64,000 nt of DNA from Bacteroidota bacterium (lineage in GTDB: Bacteria; Bacteroidota; Bacteroidia; Flavobacteriales; Flavobacteriaceae): contig JAEXIT010000017.1 in the NCBI GenBank assembly GCA_023446155.1, positions 124,001 to 188,000 of the forward strand. The letters are read 5' to 3'. This document shows, piece by piece, positions 18,299-27,291 of this stretch. The translations under genes were made by a program, and so were the position numbers. Below the pieces are notes generated by a model. That model did no database searches and had not been told where the DNA came from. It saw only the letters and a program-made list of their open reading frames with translations. The number at the start of each line of letters is the position of its first letter. Within the stretch, counting starts at the first letter, position 1.

Positions 18299-19588
18299 AT
18301 GAAAGCATTATTAACCAATTTAAAAGGAGATAAAGGGATCTGGGCATTCGTGTCCCTGTTAGCCCTGTTTTCTTTTATGCCGGTTTTTAGTGCCAGTACG
18401 AACCTGGTTTATGTGGTGGGAAAAGGGTCAACCATCGGATACCTGATGAAGCACCTCGTGCATATTTTTATCGGTTTCTGTCTGATCTATTTCGTACACA
18501 AAACACCCTACCATTACTTTAAGGCCATTTCGAAAGTAGCCTTGCCGATAGTAGTGCTATTACTGGCCTATACGATGGTTCAGGGGACAACAATTGGCGG
18601 CGCAAATGCCAGTCGTTGGATTCAGGTTCCGTTTATCGGAGTCAGTTTCCAGACCTCGGCACTGGCGCTTATTGTGCTCATGGTTTACGTGGCCCGTTAC
18701 CTGTCAAAAATCGAAGGAAAAGAATATACGTTTCAGTCGTCACTTTTTGAACTTTGGTTGCCGGTTTTTTCAGTAATAATATTAATTTTGCCGGCCAATT
18801 TTTCCACTGCGGCCTTGATTTTTTCAATGGTATGTATGTTGGTTTTCGTAGGGAAATACCCGATGAAATACCTCGGAATCATTATTGGTGCAGGATTAGT
18901 AGGGTTAACGATGTTCGTTTTGGTGGCCAAAGCCTTTCCGGATGCCATGCCTAACCGTGTGGATACCTGGATGAGTCGTATCGAACGATTTAGCTCGGAT
19001 GAGCCAAATGAAGACGATTATCAGATTGAAAAAGCAAAAATTGCAATTGCCTCCGGAAAGATTTACGGATTAGGACCAGGGAAAAGTGTACAGAAAAACT
19101 TTTTACCACAATCGTCTTCCGATTTTATTTTCGCGATTATCGTGGAAGAATACGGACTGTTAGGTGGATTGGCAATTTTGTTTATGTACCTGATGTTGTT
19201 CTTTCGTTTTTTGATCACCTCACACAAAGCACCGACCATGTTCGGGAAGTTGCTAATCGTAGGCCTCGGCTTTCCGATTATTTTCCAGGCTTTGGTGAAT
19301 ATGGGGGTAGCGGTAGAATTACTACCTACAACCGGTCAGACGTTACCGTTGATCAGTAGCGGGGGAAGTTCGATATGGATGACCTGTATTGCGATCGGAA
19401 TTATTTTGAGTGTGACGAAAAAAGAAGAAGAAATCGCGCAGGAAGAAGAAGAAAAACGCCAACGGGAAGAAATCCTGCAACGTCTGATCGATAAGGAAAT
19501 GGAGGAGCAGAAAGAAGTGGAGGAAGAAGATTATTCCATCGAAGATGTAGGAGAGAATCCGATGAATGCTGTTTTAAATAAAAAGTAA
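18299..19588 (+). CDS. ftsW: lipid II polymerase FtsW (SEDS family)
   Basis: FtsW is the SEDS glycosyltransferase that polymerises septal peptidoglycan with FtsI. The 429-residue protein has about ten transmembrane segments and family motifs such as GGANASRW and the late LPLISSGGSS. Unlike E. coli FtsW it ends in a strongly charged, Glu-rich cytoplasmic tail of about 55 residues predicted to be coiled coil. It is positioned between murD and murG. Confidence 0.95.
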   Translation: MKALLTNLKGDKGIWAFVSLLALFSFMPVFSASTNLVYVVGKGSTIGYLMKHLVHIFIGFCLIYFVHKTPYHYFKAISKVALPIVVLLLAYTMVQGTTIGGANASRWIQVPFIGVSFQTSALALIVLMVYVARYLSKIEGKEYTFQSSLFELWLPVFSVIILILPANFSTAALIFSMVCMLVFVGKYPMKYLGIIIGAGLVGLTMFVLVAKAFPDAMPNRVDTWMSRIERFSSDEPNEDDYQIEKAKIAIASGKIYGLGPGKSVQKNFLPQSSSDFIFAIIVEEYGLLGGLAILFMYLMLFFRFLITSHKAPTMFGKLLIVGLGFPIIFQALVNMGVAVELLPTTGQTLPLISSGGSSIWMTCIAIGIILSVTKKEEEIAQEEEEKRQREEILQRLIDKEMEEQKEVEEEDYSIEDVGENPMNAVLNKK

Positions 19589-19613
19589 GCGTTAGAAATA
19601 ACAACAAAATAAA

Positions 19614-20708
19614 ATGAAAGAGAACCCTAAATTCATTATCAGCGGAGGCGGAACCGGAGGACATATCTATCCGGCTATTGCTATTGCCAACGAATTGAAA
19701 GTTCGCTTTCCGAAAGCCGAAATCCTGTTTGTGGGCGCGAAAGATAAAATGGAAATGCAAAAAGTACCACAAGCCGGTTATCCGATTAAAGGATTATGGA
19801 TTGCGGGAATTCAGCGAAAACTGACGTTGCAAAACCTGATGTTTCCGTTTAAACTGATTTCCAGCTTAACCAAATCATACGGGATTTTAAAACAATTCAA
19901 ACCCGATGTCGTTATCGGAACCGGAGGTTTTGCCAGTGGTGCCGTATTAAAAGTAGCCGCTGGAATGAATATCCCAACCGTGATTCAGGAACAGAATTCC
20001 TTTCCGGGAATTACTAATAAATTGTTAGGGAAAAAAGCCAACGCAATATGTGTGGCCTACGAAAATTTGGAGCGTTTTTTTCCAAAAGATAAAATCCGGC
20101 TAACCGGAAATCCGGTGCGTCAGGATCTGATTTCGGTTGCCGAAAAAAGAGATGAAGCCATTGCGCATTTCAAACTCGATCCGTCCAAAAAAACACTATT
20201 GGTGTTAGGAGGAAGTTTAGGTGCCAGACGAATCAATCAGCTTATTGCAAAAGAAATCGACTGGCTGCTGGAACAAGGAGTTCAAATCATTTGGCAATGT
20301 GGAAAACTTTATTTTGAAGAATACAAACACTTTGCTGAAAAGGAAAATGTACAGGTTTTGGCTTTTATTGACCGTATGGATTGGGTATATGCCGCTGCCG
20401 ATATGGTGATTTCCCGTTCGGGAGCGTCATCGGTTTCGGAGCTTTGCATCGTTGGGAAGCCGGTATTATTTATTCCGTCGCCAAACGTGGCCGAAGACCA
20501 TCAGACGAAAAACGCCAAAGCGATTGTCGATAAAAAAGGAGCTTTATTGCTCAAAGAATCGGAATTGGACAGCCAATTTGAAAACACGTTTGCAGCATTG
20601 CTGCACAACGAAGAACAACAAAAACAATTAAGTGACACGATCAAACAATTGGCTTTGCCCAACGCGACCAAGCAAATTGTGGATGAGATTGTTCAATTGA
20701 TACGATAA
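19614..20708 (+). CDS. murG: UDP-GlcNAc:lipid I GlcNAc transferase MurG
   Basis: MurG converts lipid I to lipid II on the cytoplasmic membrane face. The 364-residue GT-B glycosyltransferase begins with the glycine-rich motif [12 protein letters not shown] and contains [21 protein letters not shown] and the UDP-GlcNAc-binding region [10 protein letters not shown]. Confidence 0.96.
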   Translation: MKENPKFIISGGGTGGHIYPAIAIANELKVRFPKAEILFVGAKDKMEMQKVPQAGYPIKGLWIAGIQRKLTLQNLMFPFKLISSLTKSYGILKQFKPDVVIGTGGFASGAVLKVAAGMNIPTVIQEQNSFPGITNKLLGKKANAICVAYENLERFFPKDKIRLTGNPVRQDLISVAEKRDEAIAHFKLDPSKKTLLVLGGSLGARRINQLIAKEIDWLLEQGVQIIWQCGKLYFEEYKHFAEKENVQVLAFIDRMDWVYAAADMVISRSGASSVSELCIVGKPVLFIPSPNVAEDHQTKNAKAIVDKKGALLLKESELDSQFENTFAALLHNEEQQKQLSDTIKQLALPNATKQIVDEIVQLIR

Positions 20709-20732
20709 CCAAAAGAAATTGATTGCAGGATA

Positions 20733-22088
20733 ATGAATTTACCGCAAATACATAACGTATATTTTATCGGAATAGGAGGCATTGGAATGAGTGCTTTGGC
20801 CCGTTATTTTAAAAACATCGGGAAAAATGTAGCCGGATATGATAAGACACCGACGCACCTTACGGCCGAATTGGAAGAAAGTGGTATTGCAATCCATTTT
20901 GAGGATAATGTGTCACTGATTGACGAAGCTTTCCGTAACAAAGAAAATACTCTGGTGGTAATTACACCGGCGGTGCCAAAACACCACGCAGAGTGGAATT
21001 ATTTTTTGGATAACGGATTTGTGGTTAAGAAAAGAGCGGAAGTTTTGGGGATTATAACCAAAGATACCTTTTGCTTTGCGGTAGCCGGAACCCACGGTAA
21101 AACCACGACGTCCAGTATTTTGGGGCATGTGTTGTATGAAAGCGGAGTCGATATGACGGCCTTTTTAGGCGGGATTGTCGAAAACTATAATTCGAACCTG
21201 ATTGGAAACGGAAAAACGGTTACCGTTGTGGAAGCCGATGAATTCGATCGTTCGTTCCTGCATTTGCATCCGGATATCGCTTGTGTGACGTCGATGGATG
21301 CGGATCATTTGGATATCTATGGCGACAAAGCTTCAATTGAAGCTTCTTTTATAGAATTTGCGAATAAAGTAGCCGATAAAAAACAACTGTTCGTAACGAA
21401 TGGACTGCCCATCGAAGCGGTGACGGTAGGAATTGAGGACGACGCACAGTTTACGGCAAAAAATATACGAATTGTAGACGGATGGTATGTGTTTGATGTG
21501 GATACGCCTACCGGAGCAATAATAGATGTGAAGTTCGGATTACCCGGTCGACACAATCTGACGAATGCTTTACTGGCGTTGGCGATGGCCAAAACCTACG
21601 GCGTTTCGGATAGCGATATTGCAAAAGCACTGTTGAGTTTTAAAGGCGTACGAAGACGTTTTTCCTTCCAGATTCGGAAACCGGAGTTTGTGTATATCGA
21701 CGATTATGCACACCATCCAACCGAAATCAATGCGGTGCATCAGGCGGTTCGCGAATTGTATCCGGGGAAAAAAGTACTGGCGGTGTTTCAGCCGCATTTG
21801 TACAGTAGAACCCGCGATTTTGCAGATGATTTTGCCAAAAGTCTGTCGCAATTTGATGAAATCCTGTTATTGGATATTTATCCGGCGCGGGAATTGCCAA
21901 TGGAAGGGATTACCTCCGAATGGTTATTAGGGAAAATCGAAAACAGTGCCAAAAAACTGATTTCAAAAGAAGCCCTGATTCCGGCACTCGAAAATAGCGA
22001 TGCACCGGTAATTGTAACGATAGGAGCAGGTGATGTGGGCGAAATGGTGCCCGATATTCGAAAAGCATTAGAAGTAGTAAAAAAATAA
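20733..22088 (+). CDS. murC: UDP-MurNAc:L-alanine ligase MurC
   Basis: MurC adds L-alanine to UDP-MurNAc, the first stem-peptide step. The 451-residue ligase shows the N-terminal GIGGIGMSALA motif, the ATP-binding motif GTHGKTTT near residue 118 and the DDYAHHPTEI motif near residue 325. It ends 7 bases before ftsQ. Confidence 0.96.
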   Translation: MNLPQIHNVYFIGIGGIGMSALARYFKNIGKNVAGYDKTPTHLTAELEESGIAIHFEDNVSLIDEAFRNKENTLVVITPAVPKHHAEWNYFLDNGFVVKKRAEVLGIITKDTFCFAVAGTHGKTTTSSILGHVLYESGVDMTAFLGGIVENYNSNLIGNGKTVTVVEADEFDRSFLHLHPDIACVTSMDADHLDIYGDKASIEASFIEFANKVADKKQLFVTNGLPIEAVTVGIEDDAQFTAKNIRIVDGWYVFDVDTPTGAIIDVKFGLPGRHNLTNALLALAMAKTYGVSDSDIAKALLSFKGVRRRFSFQIRKPEFVYIDDYAHHPTEINAVHQAVRELYPGKKVLAVFQPHLYSRTRDFADDFAKSLSQFDEILLLDIYPARELPMEGITSEWLLGKIENSAKKLISKEALIPALENSDAPVIVTIGAGDVGEMVPDIRKALEVVKK

Positions 22089-22095
22089 AAAAACG

Positions 22096-22821
22096 ATGAA
22101 AAAAATAAAATGGACAGATGTAAGATTGGTACTCATGATTGGAGTAGTGATTTTCCTGTACTCATTTTCATCGAAGCGAAATGAAACCCGTTATCTGCAA
22201 AAAACAGAGGTGCGGTTTAAAGGAGAAAACAACCTTTTTATCACGCCTGAAACGGTTGATAACTTGTTAATACAAAATTTTAACAAAGTTACGAGCATAC
22301 GGAAAGATAAGCTAGATTTGAATAGATTGGAGCATATTCTCGACAGTAATGAAATGATAGCCAAAGCAGAGGTCTTTGCCACTATTGACGGGACTTTAGA
22401 GGCAGTCGTGACACAGAAAACACCGGTAGCGCGGGTCGATGACGGAGAGCGTTCTTATTATATTGACTATGAGGGAAATCAGATGCCGTTGTCGGATAAT
22501 TTTGCAGCGCGGGTTCCGTTGATTTCAGGTGAAATTAATAGCGAAAACAAGGACAAACTGACCGAAGTACTTCGAAAAATTTACGATGATGATTTTTTGA
22601 AAAAAAACATCACCGGGATACAAATTTTGCCTACAGGAAGTCTGATAATGACCAACAGGAATTACAATTATCAGATCCTTTTCGGAAGAACGATAAATGT
22701 TGACAAGAAGTTTGACAACTATAAGGCCTTTTTTCAACATGCGATAAAAGACACCCTTATCGGGAATTATAAAACAATTAATCTGAAGTTTACACAACAA
22801 GTAGTGTGCACCAAATATTAG
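22096..22821 (+). CDS. ftsQ: cell division protein FtsQ
   Basis: FtsQ is a bitopic division protein that links FtsL/FtsB with FtsA/FtsZ-side components. The 241-residue product has one N-terminal transmembrane helix (about 9-26) and a periplasmic part that begins with a POTRA-like segment and continues with the FtsQ/DivIB domain. The sequence is divergent, and assignment relies on topology, size and its position directly before ftsA (4 bases). Confidence 0.9.
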   Translation: MKKIKWTDVRLVLMIGVVIFLYSFSSKRNETRYLQKTEVRFKGENNLFITPETVDNLLIQNFNKVTSIRKDKLDLNRLEHILDSNEMIAKAEVFATIDGTLEAVVTQKTPVARVDDGERSYYIDYEGNQMPLSDNFAARVPLISGEINSENKDKLTEVLRKIYDDDFLKKNITGIQILPTGSLIMTNRNYNYQILFGRTINVDKKFDNYKAFFQHAIKDTLIGNYKTINLKFTQQVVCTKY

Positions 22822-22824
22822 ACT

Positions 22825-24234
22825 ATGGAAAAAGAAAGTATTGCAGTAGGTTTGGATATTGGGACAACCAAAATTGTCGCGATGATCGGCAAGAAAAATG
22901 AGTACGGCAAATTAGAAATTTTAGGGGTTGGGAAATCCAAAAGCCTTGGTGTGGCGCGCGGAGTGGTAAACAATATTACGCAGACAATTCAATCCATTCA
23001 GCAGGCCGTTTTGGACGCTGAAGCGGATTCGGGATATAAAATCAACGATGTGGTGGTAGGCATAGCTGGTCAGCACATTCGTAGTATTCAGCACAGTGAC
23101 TATATCAGTCGTCACAATCCGGAAGAAGTGATTGGGGATGCCGATATTGACTTATTGATCAATCAGGTACACAAACTGGCCATGTTGCCGGGTGAAGAAA
23201 TCATCCACGTGTTACCACAGGAATTTAAAATCGACGGGCAATCGGAAATCAAAGAACCTATCGGGATGTATGGTGGCCGATTGGAAGCGAGTTTCCACGT
23301 GGTAGTGGGGCAGGCGTCTTCCATCCGAAACGTGGGACGTTGTATTAAAAGTTCCGGTTTGGATTTGTCAGGTTTGACATTAGAGCCATTGGCTTCGGCC
23401 GATGCGGTGTTAAGTCAGGAGGAAAAAGAAGCCGGCGTAGCGTTGATCGATATCGGAGGTGGAACAACCGATCTGGCCATTTTTAAAGACGGTATCATTC
23501 GGCATACAGCCGTGATTCCATTTGGCGGAAATGTGATCACCGACGATATTAAGGAAGGTTGTTCGATTATCGAAAAACAAGCTGAATTATTAAAAGTAAA
23601 ATTCGGATCGGCTTGGCCGGGTGAAAACAAGGATAACGAAATTGTTTCGATCCCGGGATTACGAGGACGTGAACCGAAAGAGATATCGTTAAAAAACCTT
23701 TCGAAAATCATTCACGCCAGAGTTGTGGAAATTGTAGAACAGGTTTTTGCCGAGATCAAAGCCTACGGGCATGAAGATCCGAGAAAAAAACTGATCGCCG
23801 GAATTGTATTAACAGGAGGCGGTGCTCAGTTAAAACACATCAAACAATTGGTGGAATACATCACCGGAATGGACACTCGAATCGGTTATCCGAACGAGCA
23901 TTTGGCTGGAAATTCCGACGAAGAAATCTCCAGTCCGTTATATGCTACGGCAGTAGGATTGGTGATGAACAGTATCCGAAATAATACGAAAAGTGCAACG
24001 CCACTGGCCGAGATTAAAAAGGAACAGCCAAAAGTGGAAAGCAAACCACAACCGGTTAGAATTGAACCGGAACCGGAAGCGATAGAAGAAGAGATAATAG
24101 CAGAAACAGCGCCGATCAAGCCAATTAATGTGAAAAATGACGTAGATCCGGAATCTACCAAAGAAAAGATTAAAAGAGGCTTTTTTGACAAGTATATAGA
24201 TAAGATTAAGGAATTTTTAGATAACGCAGAATAA
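22825..24234 (+). CDS. ftsA: cell division protein FtsA
   Basis: FtsA is the actin-like protein that anchors FtsZ to the membrane. The 469-residue protein has the phosphate-1 motif GLDIGTTKI at residues 9-17, the phosphate-2 motif DIGGGTTDLAIF near residue 210 and the adenosine motif TGGGAQLK. The C-terminus ends in an amphipathic helix rich in Lys, Phe and Ile, the membrane-targeting sequence, after a Pro/Glu-rich linker of about 50 residues. Confidence 0.96.
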   Translation: MEKESIAVGLDIGTTKIVAMIGKKNEYGKLEILGVGKSKSLGVARGVVNNITQTIQSIQQAVLDAEADSGYKINDVVVGIAGQHIRSIQHSDYISRHNPEEVIGDADIDLLINQVHKLAMLPGEEIIHVLPQEFKIDGQSEIKEPIGMYGGRLEASFHVVVGQASSIRNVGRCIKSSGLDLSGLTLEPLASADAVLSQEEKEAGVALIDIGGGTTDLAIFKDGIIRHTAVIPFGGNVITDDIKEGCSIIEKQAELLKVKFGSAWPGENKDNEIVSIPGLRGREPKEISLKNLSKIIHARVVEIVEQVFAEIKAYGHEDPRKKLIAGIVLTGGGAQLKHIKQLVEYITGMDTRIGYPNEHLAGNSDEEISSPLYATAVGLVMNSIRNNTKSATPLAEIKKEQPKVESKPQPVRIEPEPEAIEEEIIAETAPIKPINVKNDVDPESTKEKIKRGFFDKYIDKIKEFLDNAE

Positions 24235-24246
24235 AACCGATACGAT

Positions 24247-26205
24247 ATGAACAGCAACTCAGAATTTGGAAGTATTGCATTTGATTTGCCAAAAAACCAA
24301 TCAAATGTGATTAAAGTTATTGGTGTAGGTGGCGGTGGTAGTAATGCCATTAACCACATGTTTAAACAAGGGATTAAAGGAGTAGATTTCGTAGTTTGTA
24401 ATACCGATTCACAGGCATTGCAGAGTAGTTCCGTTCCAAATAAAATTCAACTTGGCGTTAACTTAACAGAAGGGCTTGGCGCCGGAGCAAATCCCGAAGT
24501 TGGACAACAGTCGGCTTTGGAAAGTATCGAGGAAATTGAAAAAATGTTGGACGTAAATACTAAAATGGTATTTATTACGGCCGGTATGGGTGGTGGAACC
24601 GGAACAGGTGCCGCACCGGTAATCGCGCAATTGTCCAAAGAAAGAGATATCCTGACCGTAGGTATTGTAACCATTCCATTCCAGTTTGAAGGGAAAGTAC
24701 GTCAGGAGCAAGCTTTGTTGGGAGTGGAAAGACTTCGCAAACAGGTAGATTCGTTAATCGTTATCAACAATAACAAATTAAGAGAAGTATACGGTAACTT
24801 AGGATTCAAGGCTGGATTCTCGAAAGCGGATGAAGTATTGGCAACCGCTTCACGAGGAATCGCCGAAGTAATTACGCACCACTATACGCAGAATATCGAC
24901 TTAAAAGATGCGAAAACCGTATTGTCGAACAGTGGAACCGCTATCATGGGATCGGCTGTGGCCAACGGTGAAAACAGAGCGAAAGATGCGATTGTGGACG
25001 CATTGGATTCTCCGTTGTTAAACGACAACAAAATTACCGGAGCTAAAAACGTATTGTTATTAATTGTATCGGGTACCAACGAAATCACAATTGACGAAAT
25101 CGGAGAAATCAACGATCATATCCAGGAAGAAGCGGGCTACAATGCCAACATCATCATGGGGGTTGGTGAAGACGAATCGTTAGGAGATGCTATCGCGGTT
25201 ACCATCATTGCTACGGGATTTAACGTAGAGCAACAAGCGGAAATCGTAAATACAGAGCCAAAAAAAATTATTCACACCTTAGAGGGTGAGCAAAAATTGG
25301 TTCAGGATTTGTCGGCAACGGCATTTGTACCGTCATTTGATTTTTCGACTCCGGTTGAAAAAGCAGCACCTCAAACGATGATCAACGATATTACACCGGA
25401 ACAACCGGAAGAAAAAATCGTTTTCGCTTTAGAGGAAGAAGAAGTAGCAGTATACGAAAAAAAACAACCGGAAGCAGTAATTGAAGACGAATTGCCATCG
25501 GCTGATTTTATCAATAACCTGGATGTATTTTTCGAAATCGTTTCACCGGTAAAAGAGGAAGCTCCGGTTCCGGTTATGAGAGATGTACGCGAAATTGAGG
25601 TGATCGAGCCGCAATATGTGTTGCCAAAAGTTGAAGAGCAAATTGCTTTTTCATTCGACTTACCGGTAACAGCAGTTCAGGATAGAGTTGTTTTCGATCT
25701 TAGTAATGAAACCAAAGAGATCAAAGTAAACCAGCCGGTACAGGTGGTTCCGGTAACGGAAGTAAACCAGTCGGGAGTGGTAAAATACTCTTTGGAAGAT
25801 TATATGGAAAAAGAAAACGAATTGTTGGCTTCCAAAGCAGCGGTTGAACCGCTAAAAGAAGAACCGGTTGCGGAAGAGTTAAACTTTACGATGCGAAAAG
25901 TAGAGCCGGCTCAGTCACAATCGAGCTTCGACGAGATTTCTCCGGTTGAAATGACCATTGAGGAAACCTTGCGAATGAGAGCGGAAGAGCGCAAAAGAAA
26001 AATGAAAGAGTTCAATTACAAATTCAACAATAGCGCTTCCCGCGTAAATGAATTGGAAAAAGAACCGGCTTATAAAAGAATGGGAGTCGATTTAAATGCT
26101 GCTCCTGCAGATAATAGCAAATCGCGTATGTCATTGGGAATGGATAGTAACGACGACTTACAGTTGCGTTCCAACAACTCTTTCCTACATGATAACGTAG
26201 ACTAA
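24247..26205 (+). CDS. ftsZ: cell division GTPase FtsZ with long C-terminal extension
   Basis: FtsZ polymerises into the division ring. The globular domain, about residues 1-330, shows the tubulin signature GGGTGTGAAPV and a T7 loop with the catalytic aspartates in NIDLKDAKTV. At 652 residues it is much longer than the about 380 of E. coli. The extra part is a Glu/Pro/Val-rich linker of about 300 residues ending in a conserved-looking segment (LQLRSNNSFLHDN). Long FtsZ linkers are usual in flavobacteria. It is the last gene of the cluster and is followed by a strong terminator. Confidence 0.97.
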   Translation: MNSNSEFGSIAFDLPKNQSNVIKVIGVGGGGSNAINHMFKQGIKGVDFVVCNTDSQALQSSSVPNKIQLGVNLTEGLGAGANPEVGQQSALESIEEIEKMLDVNTKMVFITAGMGGGTGTGAAPVIAQLSKERDILTVGIVTIPFQFEGKVRQEQALLGVERLRKQVDSLIVINNNKLREVYGNLGFKAGFSKADEVLATASRGIAEVITHHYTQNIDLKDAKTVLSNSGTAIMGSAVANGENRAKDAIVDALDSPLLNDNKITGAKNVLLLIVSGTNEITIDEIGEINDHIQEEAGYNANIIMGVGEDESLGDAIAVTIIATGFNVEQQAEIVNTEPKKIIHTLEGEQKLVQDLSATAFVPSFDFSTPVEKAAPQTMINDITPEQPEEKIVFALEEEEVAVYEKKQPEAVIEDELPSADFINNLDVFFEIVSPVKEEAPVPVMRDVREIEVIEPQYVLPKVEEQIAFSFDLPVTAVQDRVVFDLSNETKEIKVNQPVQVVPVTEVNQSGVVKYSLEDYMEKENELLASKAAVEPLKEEPVAEELNFTMRKVEPAQSQSSFDEISPVEMTIEETLRMRAEERKRKMKEFNYKFNNSASRVNELEKEPAYKRMGVDLNAAPADNSKSRMSLGMDSNDDLQLRSNNSFLHDNVD

Positions 26206-26228
26206 CTAACCTACATTTGAGAAACCTT

Positions 26229-26264
26229 TAACCCGAAATCAAACCCGATTTCGGGTTATTTTTT
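26229..26264 (+). terminator. terminator of the division cluster
   Basis: A perfect 12-base stem (26229-26240 with 26247-26258) and a 6-base loop are followed by a T-run. This closes the mraZ-ftsZ transcription unit. Confidence 0.92.
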
Positions 26265-26265
26265 A

Positions 26266-26273
26266 TATCTTCG
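26266..26273 (+). promoter_or_regulatory. candidate -7 box of the yqeY gene
   Basis: TATCTTCG differs by one base from TAnnTTTG and lies just after the ftsZ terminator, about 90 bases before the next start codon. No -33 element is obvious. Confidence 0.35.
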
Positions 26274-26363
26274 CAAAGCATTCCGGAATAAAAATCCACT
26301 TGTAAACGGAGAAAGGAAAATCACGTTTCCGGATACAGAAACGAAAATTAAATAATTGAAAAC

Positions 26364-26810
26364 ATGAGCTTACAAACTAAAATCATGGACGAAATGAAAA
26401 CCGCCATGAAAGCCAAAGATACCGTAGCGCTTGAAGCCTTACGTGCCATTAAATCGGAAATTTTATTAGCGCAGACTTCCGGAGCGGGTCAGGAGTTAAA
26501 AGAAGAGGATGAAATAAAAATATTACAAAAACTGGTAAAACAACGAAAAGACAGTGCGGCTATTTTTAGCGAGCAGGGACGTGCGGATTTAGCAGAACCG
26601 GAATTGGCTCAGGTTGCCGTAATTGAAAAGTTTTTACCGGCGCAATTGTCTGAATCAGAGGTGGAAACAATTATTGCAAAAATCATTGCCGACGGTGGTT
26701 TTTCCGGAATGGGAAGCATGGGTCAGGTAATGGGAGCTGCTTCTAAAGAATTGGCGGGTAAAGCCGATGGAAAAACAATTTCAACAATTGTAAAAAAGCT
26801 GCTGACATAA
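26364..26810 (+). CDS. yqeY: GatB/YqeY domain protein
   Basis: This 148-residue helical protein resembles the C-terminal tRNA-binding domain of the GatB amidotransferase subunit. Recognisable segments are ALRAIKSEIL near residue 25 and GFSGMGSMGQVMG near residue 113. A role in tRNA-dependent amidation or quality control is suggested for the family but not established. It is followed by a tRNA gene but has its own candidate promoter. Confidence 0.9.
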   Translation: MSLQTKIMDEMKTAMKAKDTVALEALRAIKSEILLAQTSGAGQELKEEDEIKILQKLVKQRKDSAAIFSEQGRADLAEPELAQVAVIEKFLPAQLSESEVETIIAKIIADGGFSGMGSMGQVMGAASKELAGKADGKTISTIVKKLLT

Positions 26811-26811
26811 T

Positions 26812-26842
26812 TTGCAAAAATCAAATCAGATTGTTTTCTTTG
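26812..26842 (+). promoter_or_regulatory. candidate promoter of tRNA-Arg
   Basis: TTTG at 26812-26815 and TTTCTTTG at 26835-26842 (one mismatch to TAnnTTTG) are spaced by 19 bases, 16 bases upstream of the mature tRNA end. Confidence 0.5.
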
Positions 26843-26858
26843 CAATCGGATTAAAAAT

Positions 26859-26932
26859 GGCCGCGTAGTTCAACTGGATAGAATATCAGATTTCGGCTCT
26901 GAGGGTTGGGGGTTCGAACCCCTCCGTGGTCA
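26859..26932 (+). tRNA. tRNA-Arg (anticodon TCG)
   Basis: The 74-base sequence folds as a cloverleaf: 7-bp acceptor stem with two G-U pairs, D-arm GTTC/GAAT with the AACTGGATA loop, anticodon stem TCAGA/TCTGA with loop TTTCGGC, five-base variable loop, and T-arm GGGGG/CCCTC around TTCGAAC. The anticodon at positions 34-36 is TCG, which reads CGA arginine codons. The 3' CCA is not encoded. A terminator follows within 5 bases. Confidence 0.93.
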
Positions 26933-26935
26933 CCT

Positions 26936-26974
26936 AGTCTCCAAAAGAGTTTTCTTTTTTGGAGACTTTTTTTT
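26936..26974 (+). terminator. terminator after tRNA-Arg
   Basis: An 11-base perfect stem (26936-26946 with 26957-26967) and a 10-base loop are followed by seven T residues. Confidence 0.9.
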
Positions 26975-27291
26975 GTTTTTAAATTATTGATTTGTAATGA
27001 TTTTTTTAATCGTACTTTAAAAGGAAGGATTTAAATCATATTTCATAGGGGATATTCTATACGTCTTTTTTATAGTAAAGTTGGAACCGTATGCAATCAA
27101 TAGATAGGCTTGTTTGGAGTCTTCACTACGCTTTTATATTACTTTAAGTTAAGATAATTATATACTTGGATATGCCAATAAAAAATTCAGCCTAAATTTA
27201 GTTCTCGACTAGGTTTAGACTGAATTTCAAGGAAAAAAAACAAATTGATTAAAAAATCGGATTGGCACATCCAAGTATCTAAATGCTTAAT
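26975..27291. other. AT-rich intergenic region between tRNA-Arg and the esterase gene
   Basis: These 317 bases contain no plausible gene. The right part holds a 117-base nested inverted repeat (27162-27278), listed separately. The left part, 26975-27160, is AT-rich and shows nothing I can support. Confidence 0.6.
27162..27278. repeat. 117-base element bounded by 18-base inverted repeats with an internal hairpin
   Basis: The ends, 27162-27179 and 27261-27278, are inverted copies that match at 17 of 18 bases (ATACTTGGATATGCCAAT against its complement). Inside, 27183-27197 and 27213-27227 pair at 13 of 15 positions, and on the minus strand this inner hairpin is followed by a T-run. The inner part could terminate the esterase transcript. 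The outer repeats are not needed for that and resemble the ends of a miniature non-autonomous element, but no target duplication is visible. Confidence 0.6.

Noticed and set aside
23886..24359. 157-codon open frame antisense to the ftsA/ftsZ junction
   Set aside because: Ser/Ile/Pro-rich shadow frame opposite two conserved genes.
26859..26932. Integration site with duplicated tRNA 3' end
   Set aside because: I looked for a second copy of the T-arm/acceptor end downstream and for an integrase gene and found neither in the window.
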